From NCBI RefSeq assembly GCF_000193495.2, contig NZ_AP023410.1, forward strand, positions 2,108,001 to 2,172,000: DNA of 64,000 nt. Direction: 5' to 3'. The DNA is from Acetobacter aceti NBRC 14818 (GTDB taxonomy: Bacteria; Pseudomonadota; Alphaproteobacteria; Acetobacterales; Acetobacteraceae). Positions 35,279 through 44,309 of this stretch are shown one piece after another (within the stretch, counting starts at the first letter, position 1; every line of letters starts with the position of its first letter). A program made the position numbers and the translations under genes. A model generated the notes under the pieces. It had not been told where the DNA came from. It did no database searches and saw nothing but the letters and a program-made list of their open reading frames with translations.

Positions 35279-36265
35279 TCAGTAGCCACGTTCTGGATCG
35301 ATCACGTCGAGAAGGGGTTCATTTCTGAGGAAACGGGACAGATTGGTCCGGATACGCTGCACAAGATTGGCGCGAACGTCCGGCCCGACCCAGCTGATAT
35401 GAGGCGTCAGCCGGACACGGGGATGCGTATAGAGCGGATGTCCGGCGGGAAGAGGTTCAGGTGTGGTGACATCCAGTGTAGCGAAAGCCGGTCGGCCAGA
35501 ATCCAGAGCACGCAGAAGCGCATCCTGATCTACAAGCGCCCCGCGTGCGACATTGACGAGGTGCAATCCTTCCTTTGCAGAACGCAGGATATCCTCGTTG
35601 ATGACACCTCGCGTCTCGGAAGTAAGCGGCATGGCCAGAACAAGATGATCGGCCTGATGGAAAAGCTCACTGAGTGAAGAGACGGGTTCGATGCCATCGT
35701 CTACTTCTGTCCACGCGCTACGGCGAAACACCCGGACACGCATGCCGAAAGCAAGGGCCCGGGAGGCGATAGCCCGCCCTATCGCACCGTAACCCGCAAG
35801 ACCCAGCGTGCGTCCATACAGGGTGCCGGTCACGGGATTCTGCCGGAAAGGTGCGGTGACATCAGTCCATTGCTGCGGTGTGACAGGATGCAGCACATCT
35901 ACCTGCCGCTCGTGATGCAGCAGGGCGGAGAGCACATATTCCGCAATCGGTGTAGCGGCGTCGCCACGCCCGCAGGTCACGATCCGGCCTTCCGTCAACC
36001 ACTTTGGAAAACTGTCTATTCCGGCAGATGCAATCTGAACCCAGCGTGGACCATCCTGCCATGAGGCTGGAGGTGACGATGGCGCTTTCGCCCACGCGGG
36101 AGAAGGTCCGGTCAGCAGAATGTCGGCACCTGCGGTCTGCCAGGGCTCTGCGGTGTCGCGGTTGCCCTCGACCACACGCACCTGCTGCGCATAATCGGTC
36201 AGAACGGTGGCGATGGGACCACCGATCTGATCAAGGAGCACGGGACGTTCATGTGTGTCGGACAT
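35279..36265 (-). CDS. D-2-hydroxyacid dehydrogenase (NAD(P)-dependent)
   Basis: A 328-residue D-isomer-specific 2-hydroxyacid dehydrogenase. The nucleotide motif is LGLAGYGAIGRAIASRALAF, followed by RRSAWTEVDD. The catalytic Arg is in NVARGALVDQDALLRALDSG, the Glu in LDVTTPEPLPAGHPLYTHPR, and the catalytic His in LTPHISWVG. It would interconvert a 2-keto acid and a D-2-hydroxy acid. The partner genes suggest a sulfur-bearing or amino-acid-derived keto acid, but nothing in the sequence fixes the substrate. It starts 7 bases after the monooxygenase gene. Confidence 0.9.
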   Translation of the reverse strand: MSDTHERPVLLDQIGGPIATVLTDYAQQVRVVEGNRDTAEPWQTAGADILLTGPSPAWAKAPSSPPASWQDGPRWVQIASAGIDSFPKWLTEGRIVTCGRGDAATPIAEYVLSALLHHERQVDVLHPVTPQQWTDVTAPFRQNPVTGTLYGRTLGLAGYGAIGRAIASRALAFGMRVRVFRRSAWTEVDDGIEPVSSLSELFHQADHLVLAMPLTSETRGVINEDILRSAKEGLHLVNVARGALVDQDALLRALDSGRPAFATLDVTTPEPLPAGHPLYTHPRVRLTPHISWVGPDVRANLVQRIRTNLSRFLRNEPLLDVIDPERGY

Positions 36266-36272
36266 GAAGGCT

Positions 36273-37364
36273 TCAGGCCACGCGTGTCAGGCGGCGAGTA
36301 TCCTCTTCCGCCACCAGTTCACGAACCAGCGGGATCAGATCACGGCCATATTCATATGCATCAAGCAGCGGATCAAACCCACGGATCAGGAATGTGGAAA
36401 TTCCGAGCCGGTAATAATCGATGAGCGCTTCAGCAACCTGCTGGGGTGTGCCGACAAGCGAAGTGGAGTTTCCCTTGGCCCCGGTCAGTTCCGCAATCCC
36501 GGTCCAGAGACGCTTGTCGAGCCGCCTTCCCTGCGAGGCCGCAGCCAGAAGGCGACGCGATCCTTCATTGGGCACATCTTTATTCCGAACAAATCCAGTC
36601 GTTTCCTGAAGAACGCGGGCTTTTTCAAGAATACGATCGGCGCGCGCCCATGCCGCCTCTTCCGTTTCCGCGAGAATAGGCCGTAGTGAGAGCGAGAAGC
36701 GCGGCGACCGACCATGTTTCGCGGCAGCCGCGCGAACTCGTGAGACGGTTTCGGCCACCTGCTCGTAGGTTTCACCCCACAGGGCATAGACATCGGCATG
36801 CTTGCCGGCGACTTCGATCGCTTCCGCCGAAGAACCGCCGAAGTAAACAGGAATGGCATCTGCATTATACGGATGGACCAGCGAATTGGCGCCACGGACG
36901 TCATAGAACGCGCCCTTGTAATCGAATGGCGAGGTTTCGCTCCACTCCTTCCGCACAATATCGAGATACTCACTGGTGCGGGCGTAACGCTGGGCTTTAG
37001 TCGTATGATCGCCGTCAGCCTGCAGCTCCAAATCACTACCGCCCGTGATGATATGCACGGCAACACGTCCCCGCGTGAGGTTGTCGAGCGTGGCAAGCTG
37101 ACGCGCGACGATAGTAGGCGCATTGAAACCGGGACGATGAGCGATCAGAAGACCGAGATCCGGCGCGACAGACGCCGCGTGCTGGGCGATAAGAATGCTT
37201 TCGGGTGAATTGGAATGGAAGGCGACCAGAACGCGGTCGAATCCGCCATTCTCATGAATTTTCGCCGCTGTTTCGATATGTTTTGGATCAACGACCGGAC
37301 CTGATGGCGGGATGATCTCTGAATGATTGCGGCTGCCGACGTAACCGATGAACTCGACGGACAT
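36273..37364 (-). CDS. SsuD-like flavin-dependent monooxygenase (LLM class)
   Basis: A 363-residue bacterial-luciferase-fold enzyme of the alkanesulfonate monooxygenase type, which uses reduced FMN to split a C-S bond and release sulfite. Motifs include VEFIGYVGSRNHSEI, FDRVLVAFHSNSPES, LLIAHRPGFNAPT, TRGRVAVHIITGGSDLE and PVYFGGSSAEAIEVAGKHAD. The start has a strong GGAGG in front. It leads the leftward operon, divergent from a LysR gene, and a flavin reductase lies at the end of the opposite operon, which would supply the reduced flavin. No sulfonate ABC transporter is present. Confidence 0.9.
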   Translation of the reverse strand: MSVEFIGYVGSRNHSEIIPPSGPVVDPKHIETAAKIHENGGFDRVLVAFHSNSPESILIAQHAASVAPDLGLLIAHRPGFNAPTIVARQLATLDNLTRGRVAVHIITGGSDLELQADGDHTTKAQRYARTSEYLDIVRKEWSETSPFDYKGAFYDVRGANSLVHPYNADAIPVYFGGSSAEAIEVAGKHADVYALWGETYEQVAETVSRVRAAAAKHGRSPRFSLSLRPILAETEEAAWARADRILEKARVLQETTGFVRNKDVPNEGSRRLLAAASQGRRLDKRLWTGIAELTGAKGNSTSLVGTPQQVAEALIDYYRLGISTFLIRGFDPLLDAYEYGRDLIPLVRELVAEEDTRRLTRVA

Positions 37365-37382
37365 GGTTATCCCTCCAAAATC

Positions 37383-37397
37383 ACTATAAAATATAGT
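37383..37397. promoter_or_regulatory. Palindrome in the monooxygenase/lysR divergent region
   Basis: ACTATA and TATAGT arms flank AAA, a perfect 6-3-6 dyad 18 bases upstream of the monooxygenase start. It is a possible LysR half-site pair or an overlapping -10 region. The surrounding 60 bases are strongly AT-rich. Confidence 0.4.
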
Positions 37398-37517
37398 TAT
37401 ATTAAAATTAACACTTGAAAAATGATAAAAAGCAAGCAAGGAATACTCAATACACACTTCATCTGTCGTAATATGGCCGAACCGGTCATTAAACGGAGAT
37501 CGAGACCGGAGCCCATC

Positions 37518-38444
37518 ATGTCCCAGTCTACCCGGCCTTCTTCTGGCCCTCCCGCTGATCCCTATCTGAACGCTCCCCTGCCTCAACGCATGGCCCGCAA
37601 TGTTCCCAGCGAACTTCTGCGATCATTCGTGGCGATCGTGGAAGCAGGTTCCATGGCGCAGGCAACCGAGACGATTTTCCTGACACAGTCCGCGCTCAGC
37701 CTGCAGATGAAACGTCTGGAAGACGTGCTCCAGCAGAAGCTTTTCCGACGTGATGGACGTCGCCTGATTCTGACGCCCATCGGAGAGGAACTGGTCGGAT
37801 ATGCCCGTCAGCTTCTCGCGCTCAACGACCGGATCATGTGCAAGCTCGGTCAGGACTCGGAGCCGGAACCGATCACTGTCGGTATGGTGCAGGATTTTGC
37901 CGACACACTCCTTCCGGACGTGCTTGGACAGTTCCGTCTGGCGCATCCGCGTTCCCGCCTTGTGATCCAGATTGGTGGATCAGCAGAACTCCTGGATCTG
38001 TTCGACCGCTCCCGACTCGATCTCGTTCTGTGCCTTGGACAGCATGGAGACCGTTCCGGCGCGACATGGAAAGTGGTGGGGCATGACCGTATGGCGTGGA
38101 TCGGGGATCCGGCCATCGCCGAGTTGTCTGAAGTGCCGCTTGTTCTTCTCGAGCCACCCTGCCGTTTTCGGGACGCTGCTTTGCGTGCTCTGACACAGGA
38201 GCGACGTGACTACCGGCTGGTACTGGAAACACCCAATCTGCCAGCCATGCGGGCGGGGGTCCGTGGTGGGCTTGGTGTGAGTTGCCGTACACGCCGGTTC
38301 GCCACGGCTGAAGGGCTGCCCACAATCACAAGTGACGCTCTTCCCGCTGTCCCAGAGATCGAAACCATTCTCGTCCGCCGCAACCGTCTCGGGGATGCTG
38401 CAAACGATATCGGGGATCTGCTGGCAGCAGCGGCTGGCGCTTGA
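37518..38444 (+). CDS. LysR-family transcriptional regulator
   Basis: A 308-residue LysR regulator with the helix-turn-helix LLRSFVAIVEAGSMAQATET, FLTQSALSLQMKRLEDVL and LFRRDGRRLILTPIGEELVG near residues 30-95. A 30-residue Pro/Ser-rich N-terminal tail precedes the domain. The ATG at 37518 has a GGAG at the right spacing; an upstream ATG is less likely. Divergent placement against the SsuD-like operon suggests it controls sulfur-source genes, as CysB or Cbl do elsewhere, though it is not clearly an orthologue of either. Confidence 0.87.
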   Translation: MSQSTRPSSGPPADPYLNAPLPQRMARNVPSELLRSFVAIVEAGSMAQATETIFLTQSALSLQMKRLEDVLQQKLFRRDGRRLILTPIGEELVGYARQLLALNDRIMCKLGQDSEPEPITVGMVQDFADTLLPDVLGQFRLAHPRSRLVIQIGGSAELLDLFDRSRLDLVLCLGQHGDRSGATWKVVGHDRMAWIGDPAIAELSEVPLVLLEPPCRFRDAALRALTQERRDYRLVLETPNLPAMRAGVRGGLGVSCRTRRFATAEGLPTITSDALPAVPEIETILVRRNRLGDAANDIGDLLAAAAGA

Positions 38445-38540
38445 ATAATGTTCAAGGAATGGATGACAAGAACTCTTTATGAGACAGGGAAGTCTTCGCG
38501 GCAGGATCGGATCATACCGATATCTGCAACGAGGTTTCTC

Positions 38541-39239
38541 ATGACGTCATCCGCATCTGTAGCCCCTCTCCGCGCCAAGTTCCGGGAACTGGAAGAAGAG
38601 CGCGAGCGCACGTGGGAGCCCGCGGCTCTGGCCGTAAACGTCAATCAGCGGGCCACACTGATCCGCGATCACGGCAAGACCGCATCTGCCGTAAAGGCAG
38701 GAGACGTGCTGCCGCCGCTCGCGCTGTCTGCCGTGGACGGAAGCACGGTGTCACTGGATGATCTGGTGGCGAAAGGACCGGCCGTTCTGGTGTTCTTCCG
38801 CTTTGCTGGATGTCCGGCCTGTAACATTGCTCTTCCCCATTATCGCGATACATTGTGGCCTGAACTGAAAGCGTCCGGCATTCCCCTTCTGGCGATCTCT
38901 CCCCAGCCGACGGCGCTTCTTTCCGAGATTGCCACGCGCCATGACCTGCCTTTCCCGGTCGCAACCGATGCAGGGCTGAAGCTGTCACGCGCATTGGGTC
39001 TTACCTACACATTCGATGAACCATCCCGGCAGAGCGCGCTCGCAAAGGGCGGAAAGAGCGAAGCACTGAACGGTCTCGAAAATACATGGGAACTTCCCAA
39101 GCCTGCCGTGATCGTCATCGGTCCCGGGCGTGTCGTACGCTTTGCCGACGTCTCGCCTGACTGGATGGACCGCACGGAAAGTGACCGTGTTCTGGCGGCA
39201 CTGGGACTGGAGAAAGGAAAAGCCTCCCATGCAGCCTGA
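38541..39239 (+). CDS. Peroxiredoxin-like thioredoxin-fold protein
   Basis: A 232-residue AhpC/TSA-related protein. The redox region is VLVFFRFAGCPACNIALPHY, with a CPAC pair instead of the single peroxidatic Cys of typical peroxiredoxins. VSLDDLVAKGPAVL precedes it and LLAISPQPTALLSEIATRH follows, as in the PRX-like family that often accompanies flavin monooxygenases. GAGG lies 7 bases before the chosen ATG. The end overlaps the flavin reductase start by 11 bases. It may remove peroxide made by uncoupled flavin chemistry; this is inference. Confidence 0.83.
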   Translation: MTSSASVAPLRAKFRELEEERERTWEPAALAVNVNQRATLIRDHGKTASAVKAGDVLPPLALSAVDGSTVSLDDLVAKGPAVLVFFRFAGCPACNIALPHYRDTLWPELKASGIPLLAISPQPTALLSEIATRHDLPFPVATDAGLKLSRALGLTYTFDEPSRQSALAKGGKSEALNGLENTWELPKPAVIVIGPGRVVRFADVSPDWMDRTESDRVLAALGLEKGKASHAA

Positions 39240-39789
39240 CGACATTGTGGTCGATGAGCAGACTTTTGTCCCGGCTGAACTGTTTCGGGAAGCCATGAGC
39301 CGTCTCGGAGCACCCGTGACGGTCGTGGCTACCGACGGTCCGGCCGGTCGTCAGGGCCTGACTGTCTCCGCCATAACAAGCGTGAGTGATACGCCTCCGA
39401 CGGTTCTCGTCTGCCTCAATCGCAGCAATCGTTCTCACGAAGCATTCCGACGCAACGGCGTGGTTGGAATCAGCATTCTTGGCCGCGGTCATGACGATGT
39501 GGCAGGTGTGTTCGCCAGTTCCCGGCGCACGCCCGAAGAGAAATTCGCTTCCGGTGTCTGGCGTGTGGGGAAAACCGGCGCGCCGCTTCTGGATGATGCT
39601 GCCGTGACACTGGATTGTGTGATTGAAGATATCCGCAGGTCAGGAACACATGACGTTCTGTTCTGCGCGGTCCGCGACATCGTGATCAGTGACACGATTG
39701 CCGCGGGTCTTGCGTGGTGCGGCCGCGCCTTCCACCACCTGCCTTTTTCGTCACAGGCGGCATCCCTGAAAGTTCAGGATACAGCCTGA
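39229..39789 (+). CDS. Flavin reductase (HpaC/RutF-like)
   Basis: A 186-residue flavin reductase domain protein: FREAMSRLGAPVTVVATDGP, GLTVSAITSVSDTPPTVLVC and LNRSNRSHEAFRRNG at the flavin site, then FAVNIL-like GVVGISILGRGHDDVA, and the C-terminal RAFHHL. It reduces FMN with NAD(P)H for a partner oxygenase. The SsuD-like monooxygenase across the divergent promoter is the obvious partner. AAAGGA precedes the ATG, which lies inside the end of the peroxiredoxin gene, so the two are coupled. Confidence 0.88.
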   Translation: MQPDDIVVDEQTFVPAELFREAMSRLGAPVTVVATDGPAGRQGLTVSAITSVSDTPPTVLVCLNRSNRSHEAFRRNGVVGISILGRGHDDVAGVFASSRRTPEEKFASGVWRVGKTGAPLLDDAAVTLDCVIEDIRRSGTHDVLFCAVRDIVISDTIAAGLAWCGRAFHHLPFSSQAASLKVQDTA

Positions 39790-39797
39790 TGACAGCA

Positions 39798-39843
39798 GGC
39801 GACTTCAGGGCAGATATCCGCCCGGAAATCGCCCCTCTTTTTT
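39798..39843 (+). terminator. Terminator after the flavin reductase gene
   Basis: GGCGACTTC pairs with GAAATCGCC (one mismatch), with an inner GGGC/GCCC stem, followed by CCTCTTTTTT. It begins 9 bases after the stop. The T-run touches the end of convergent ilvD. Confidence 0.6.
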
Positions 39844-41704
39844 ACCGAGAAGAACGACGATCCAGCTGCGCCAGATCACGCACTGCGCCACGCGCCGCAC
39901 TGGTGGTCAGGGCCGCATAAGCCTTGAGCGCCGTGGAGACCACGCGATTGCGCACAGGCTTCCATGCCTCGACACCCCGGTCGTCCATCTTCTGACGGCG
40001 GGTTGAAAGCTCGGGGTCAGTCACGCTCGTTTTCAGCACGCGGTTCGGAATATCGATCTCGATGATGTCGCCATCCTCGATCAGACCGATCGCACCACCT
40101 TCCGCCGCTTCCGGGGAAATATGGCCGATGGACAGGCCAGAACTGCCGCCGGAGAAACGACCGTCGGTGATGAGCGCACAGGACTCAGCCAGTCCTTTCG
40201 ACTTCAGGTAGGAGGTCGGGTAGAGCATTTCCTGCATGCCCGGACCGCCCTTCGGTCCTTCGTAGCGGATCACCACCACGTCACCAGCCTTGATGCGGTC
40301 GCCAAGAATGGCGGACACGGCGGCATCCTGGCTCTCGAACACACGGGCCGGACCGGAGAAGGTCAGCAGACCTTCGGCCACACCCGCCGTTTTCACAATG
40401 GCGCCGTCTTCCGCGATGTTGCCATACAGCACGGCAAGACCGCCTTCCTTGCTGAACGCATGGTCGCCGGAACGGATCGCACCCTTTTCGCGGTCGAGAT
40501 CCAATTCCTTGTAACGGCTGGCCTGCGAGAACGCCTGCGTGGTGCGAACACCTCCGGGAGCGGCCTTGTAGAAAGTGCGGACTTCATCGGTCGCCGTCTC
40601 GCCACCGATATCCCACTGCGCCAGCGCCTCGGCGACACTTTTGGAATGCACCATCGGGATGTCACGGTGCAGCAGCTTCATGCGGTCGAGTTCGCCCATG
40701 ATCGCCTGCACGCCACCGGCGCGATGGACGTTTTCCATATGCACATCGGCTTTGGAGGGCGCGACCTTGCAGAGGTTCGATACGCGACGGGACAGCCGGT
40801 CGATGTCGGCCATGGTGAACGGCACTTCGCCCTCATGGGCAGCGGCAAGAAGATGCAGCACCGTGTTGGTCGAACCGCCCATGGCGATATCGACGGTCAT
40901 GGCGTTCTCGAACGCCTCAAACGTGGCGATGGAGCGTGGCAGAACACTGCTGTCGCCCTGCTCGTAATAGCGCTTGGCCAGTTCGACGGCGAGCTTGCCT
41001 GCTTTCAGGAACAGTTCGCGGCGATCAGCATGTGTAGCGACGAGGCTGCCATTGCCCGGCAGGGACAGACCCAGCGCTTCCGTCAGGCAGTTCATCGAGT
41101 TGGCGGTGAACATGCCGGAGCAGGAACCGCAGGTCGGGCAGGCCGAACGCTCGATGATGTCGGACTCTTCCTGCGTGACACCCGGAGCCGCGGCGGCGAC
41201 CATGGAGGAGACCAGATCGACGGCCTTGTCGATCTCGCCGTCCTTCACATGACCGGCTTCCATCGGTCCACCGGAGACGAACACCACAGGGATGTTCAGG
41301 CGCATGGCGGCCATCAGCATGCCCGGCGTGATCTTGTCGCAATTGCTGATGCAGACCAGCGCGTCGGCGCAGTGCGCGTTGACCATGTATTCCACGGCGT
41401 CGGCGATCAGTTCGCGCGAGGGCAGGCTGTAGAGCATGCCGCCGTGACCCATGGCGATGCCGTCATCGACTGCGATGGTGTTGAACTCGCGCCCGATGCC
41501 GCCTGCTTCCGCGATGGCCTCACACACAAGCTGACCGAGGTCTTTCAGGTGGACGTGACCGGGGACGAACTGGGTAAAGGAATTGGCGACGGCAATAATC
41601 GGCTTACCGAAATCCGCGTCCGTCATGCCCGTGGCGCGCCAGAGGCTGCGAGCGCCGGCCATGTTGCGGCCGTGGGTGGTGGTGCGGGAGCGGTAACCGG
41701 CCAT
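39842..41704 (-). CDS. ilvD: Dihydroxy-acid dehydratase
   Basis: A 620-residue IlvD, full length. It dehydrates dihydroxy-isovalerate and dihydroxy-methylvalerate in branched-chain amino acid synthesis. Cluster-binding Cys residues are in [14 protein letters not shown] and [20 protein letters not shown]. The N-terminus [20 protein letters not shown] is typical of the family. The C-terminal [20 protein letters not shown] holds the catalytic Ser. It stands alone between the organosulfur region and the glycosyltransferase. Confidence 0.97.
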   Translation of the reverse strand: MAGYRSRTTTHGRNMAGARSLWRATGMTDADFGKPIIAVANSFTQFVPGHVHLKDLGQLVCEAIAEAGGIGREFNTIAVDDGIAMGHGGMLYSLPSRELIADAVEYMVNAHCADALVCISNCDKITPGMLMAAMRLNIPVVFVSGGPMEAGHVKDGEIDKAVDLVSSMVAAAAPGVTQEESDIIERSACPTCGSCSGMFTANSMNCLTEALGLSLPGNGSLVATHADRRELFLKAGKLAVELAKRYYEQGDSSVLPRSIATFEAFENAMTVDIAMGGSTNTVLHLLAAAHEGEVPFTMADIDRLSRRVSNLCKVAPSKADVHMENVHRAGGVQAIMGELDRMKLLHRDIPMVHSKSVAEALAQWDIGGETATDEVRTFYKAAPGGVRTTQAFSQASRYKELDLDREKGAIRSGDHAFSKEGGLAVLYGNIAEDGAIVKTAGVAEGLLTFSGPARVFESQDAAVSAILGDRIKAGDVVVIRYEGPKGGPGMQEMLYPTSYLKSKGLAESCALITDGRFSGGSSGLSIGHISPEAAEGGAIGLIEDGDIIEIDIPNRVLKTSVTDPELSTRRQKMDDRGVEAWKPVRNRVVSTALKAYAALTTSAARGAVRDLAQLDRRSSR

Positions 41705-41785
41705 ACGACTGTTCTTTCCGATCTGAAACAGGGCGGGACACGACGAAAATGGTGTTCCACCTTCAACATGGGGCCGTATAGCGGG

Positions 41786-41836
41786 AAAAACAGGGTGAGT
41801 CAGCCGATGGGTGGGAGATTCATCGGCTTTGCCCTG
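41786..41836 (-). terminator. Terminator between the glycosyltransferase gene and ilvD
   Basis: On the minus strand CAGGG...AGCCGATG pairs with CATCGGCT...CCCTG, then TTTTT follows. It is 60 bases past the glycosyltransferase stop and 80 bases before ilvD. No leader peptide with branched-chain codons precedes it, so a plain terminator is preferred to an ilvD attenuator. Confidence 0.7.
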
Positions 41837-41895
41837 CTTCGCTCAGCAACGACTCCCGAAAACACGCCTCAGGTGAACGATCAGACGGAAACGCC

Positions 41896-43056
41896 TCAGG
41901 CTGCGTGCCAGTTGCCACCCTTTTTGTAGGCCATATCCATGTCCTGAATAATGCTGTTGAATTCCGGCGCACGCAGGACCATCACACTGGGATCAAACGG
42001 TTTTCCGTTCTTGATGGCAATATGCAGACGACGGTTGAGCGCCCGGTTGAACACGCCCGGCCCGGTCTTGTAGGCGATATACAGATCCCGGAAGAGATAG
42101 CTGTTGCGATAAAGTGACAGCAGACAGTCCGCAAGGATCGGGCTGTTCCGGCGGCTGCCGAAGAAGTCGTTATGGACGTAATAATTGTCCGTCACGAAGA
42201 AGACGTGGGACGGTTTTTTTGCTGCGTAATCTTCCAGTATTTCCGGCGCGACAATGCGGATATCAGCGTCCAGCCACCAGCCGCCCAGTTCCTGAATCAC
42301 ATGCACGCGGAGAAAATCAGCCGCCTCGGCGGGATGACGCGCCTGCAGGAACAGGTCCCGCGCTTCCCGCCCATAGTGGTCATAGAGCCATTCGGCCCCT
42401 GACTCGCGATTGAACATCTGGACGTCAAACGCCTCCAGCCCCTCATGATAGGCGAGGTTTTCCGTAATCTCGGCAGGCGGATTCTGATCCCAGTACTGAT
42501 AGATATGTGCCGGAATGATCTGCTCCGCACCCGGACGCGCCGGGATTTTTGCTTTCGGCAGAACAGACAGCGCTGTCTCCAGATAGAGCACGTCTACTTC
42601 TTCGCCCGTGTGAAAAGCTTCGAAACAGTTCCCCATCCGCTCCAGCGCGGCCTTGGGATCATGCTGACGCCAGGCAATCTCGATCCCAAGGATGTAATCA
42701 TAAATCGGCTGGGACAGCGCTTTCAGCTGCTCCAGTTCGTCTGCGGGAGGGCTCATCCCGGCCTTGAGCAGACACAGCAGGCGAGCCTGCAACAGGGAGG
42801 AGGCAAGCGGAAATTCGTTCGGGTGCTTGGAATGCAGATTGAAGGCGAGACCATAGAAATAGGCCGCTTCCTTCACCTGCTTGTGCATGTGCAGAATATT
42901 GGCCAGCGCAAAAGCATGCTCGACAGTCGCCGCTCCATGCTTATGGAAATAATTCATCGCCTGATGATTATCGGCGAGATCTTCAAGAGTGAAATCCGAG
43001 GTTTTCTCAATGGGCAGGGTCAGGAATGTTTCGTTTTTTTCCGCGTCAGTCGACAT
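41896..43056 (-). CDS. DXD-motif glycosyltransferase (capsular polysaccharide/OCH1-like)
   Basis: A 386-residue protein. The first 170 residues are helical with tetratricopeptide-like character (AFALANILHMHKQVKEAAYF, AFNLHSKHPNEFPLA). The C-terminal part is a sugar-binding DXD domain: IIPAHIYQYWDQNPP, HPAEAADFLRVHVIQELGGW, and the metal-binding DAD at residues 263-265 in WWLDADIRIV. Such enzymes transfer hexoses to surface glycans or proteins. No other glycan gene is beside it. The TPR-plus-GT32-like arrangement suggests a protein or complex-bound role, but the acceptor is unknown. Confidence 0.8.
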   Translation of the reverse strand: MSTDAEKNETFLTLPIEKTSDFTLEDLADNHQAMNYFHKHGAATVEHAFALANILHMHKQVKEAAYFYGLAFNLHSKHPNEFPLASSLLQARLLCLLKAGMSPPADELEQLKALSQPIYDYILGIEIAWRQHDPKAALERMGNCFEAFHTGEEVDVLYLETALSVLPKAKIPARPGAEQIIPAHIYQYWDQNPPAEITENLAYHEGLEAFDVQMFNRESGAEWLYDHYGREARDLFLQARHPAEAADFLRVHVIQELGGWWLDADIRIVAPEILEDYAAKKPSHVFFVTDNYYVHNDFFGSRRNSPILADCLLSLYRNSYLFRDLYIAYKTGPGVFNRALNRRLHIAIKNGKPFDPSVMVLRAPEFNSIIQDMDMAYKKGGNWHAA

Positions 43057-43187
43057 AATCAGGTCTTTTCCACCCCTGGCCCGAAACAGGCCCTATTCCC
43101 ATATAGGCTATTAGTTAATCCGGGATATTCAACATTCTGATAACGGCGTCCAGAGCTGGACAACAGCCTGCGCCATCCTGGACCGGT

Positions 43188-44240
43188 TCAGCCTGCAACG
43201 GAAATCTCCTTCGCAAGCACCTCAACAAGCTGCCGCGCTGGCATCGGACGCACGCCAGCGACGCCCGTCCCGGCCCAGAATGCGCCGTATCCTGCCTCAC
43301 CCTGAGCCCTGGCCGCAGCATCCAGCTGCTTTGCCGCATCATACGCATAAGGATAAGGCGGCACCGGAGGACAATCCGGACGATCGGCCAGTGCCTGAAA
43401 TTTCTGCCGCACCCCACGGGCCGGACGTCCCGAGATCGCCGTGATCATTTCGGTTCTCTCCCTGCCCCCATCCATCAGGGCTGCGCGGTAAGCAGGAGAG
43501 GCTGCACTTTCATCGCAGGCAACAAACGCCGTTCCCAGTTGTGCAGCCGTTGCGCCCGCATCCAGCATTTCCGCCACGTCACGACCCGTCATAAGACCAC
43601 CGGCTGCGACAAGAGGCAGCGTAGTCATCGCCTTCAGTGTGGTGAGAAGCGTCCTTGTACCAGCCTGTTCATCAGGAGCCGCTGGATCGAAGATGCCGCG
43701 ATGCCCTCCTGCCCCATATCCCTGTGCGATCAGGACATCCATCCCCGCTCGCTCCGCCAGTTTGGCTTCCTGCTCATTGGTCACGCTGGCAAGCAGCGTG
43801 ATCCCTGCATCCTTGAGGGACCGGACAGCAGCCGCTCCGGGCAGACCGAAATGGAAGCTTACGCAGGCAGGCCGTTCTTCAAGCAGCATGTCCAGCATGG
43901 CCGAGCCATCCAGAAAGGACGCATAGATCTGCCGCAATGTTTCAGGGGGACGAGCGCCAAAACGCTTGAATTCAGGCTTCAGCCAGTGAAGCCAGTCCGC
44001 CGCTTCCTTGGCGGGCAGAGGGACAGACTCGTGACAGAAGACGTTTACGCCGAACGGGCGCAGGGTCAGCTGTCGTGTCTGCCGGATGGCGTCCCGGGCG
44101 GCAGAGACCGTCATCGCGCCGATCCCAAGACTCCCGAGCGCTCCAGCCTCGGAAACTGCCGCCGCAAGACGAGGCGTGGAGACCCCGGCCATCGGGGCCT
44201 GCAGAACCGGAACCTCCAGACTCAGGCGTTGCATCAGCAT
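43188..44240 (-). CDS. Nitronate monooxygenase (2-nitropropane dioxygenase family)
   Basis: A 350-residue FMN-dependent TIM barrel. VLQAPMAGVSTPRLAAAVSE, GALGSLGIGAM, the active-site His region AQGYGAGGHRGIF, LVAAGGLMTGRDVAEMLDAG and AAQLGTAFVACDES are class I nitronate monooxygenase features. These enzymes detoxify propionate-3-nitronate and similar compounds, though the true role in bacteria is often unclear. Two ATGs two codons apart could start it. It follows purF after about 70 bases on the same strand, but a shared function is not evident. Confidence 0.88.
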   Translation of the reverse strand: MLMQRLSLEVPVLQAPMAGVSTPRLAAAVSEAGALGSLGIGAMTVSAARDAIRQTRQLTLRPFGVNVFCHESVPLPAKEAADWLHWLKPEFKRFGARPPETLRQIYASFLDGSAMLDMLLEERPACVSFHFGLPGAAAVRSLKDAGITLLASVTNEQEAKLAERAGMDVLIAQGYGAGGHRGIFDPAAPDEQAGTRTLLTTLKAMTTLPLVAAGGLMTGRDVAEMLDAGATAAQLGTAFVACDESAASPAYRAALMDGGRERTEMITAISGRPARGVRQKFQALADRPDCPPVPPYPYAYDAAKQLDAAARAQGEAGYGAFWAGTGVAGVRPMPARQLVEVLAKEISVAG

Positions 44241-44309
44241 GAGGCAATTACGCCTGAAAGCCCGGCTGGTTGCATCTGGCTGTCACCGGCGTGTCAGTAG
44301 TAGTCAGCC

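Noticed and set aside
40121..41929. A 602-codon plus-strand frame opposite ilvD
   Set aside because: ilvD is complete and well conserved on the other strand; the antisense product looks like no protein family.
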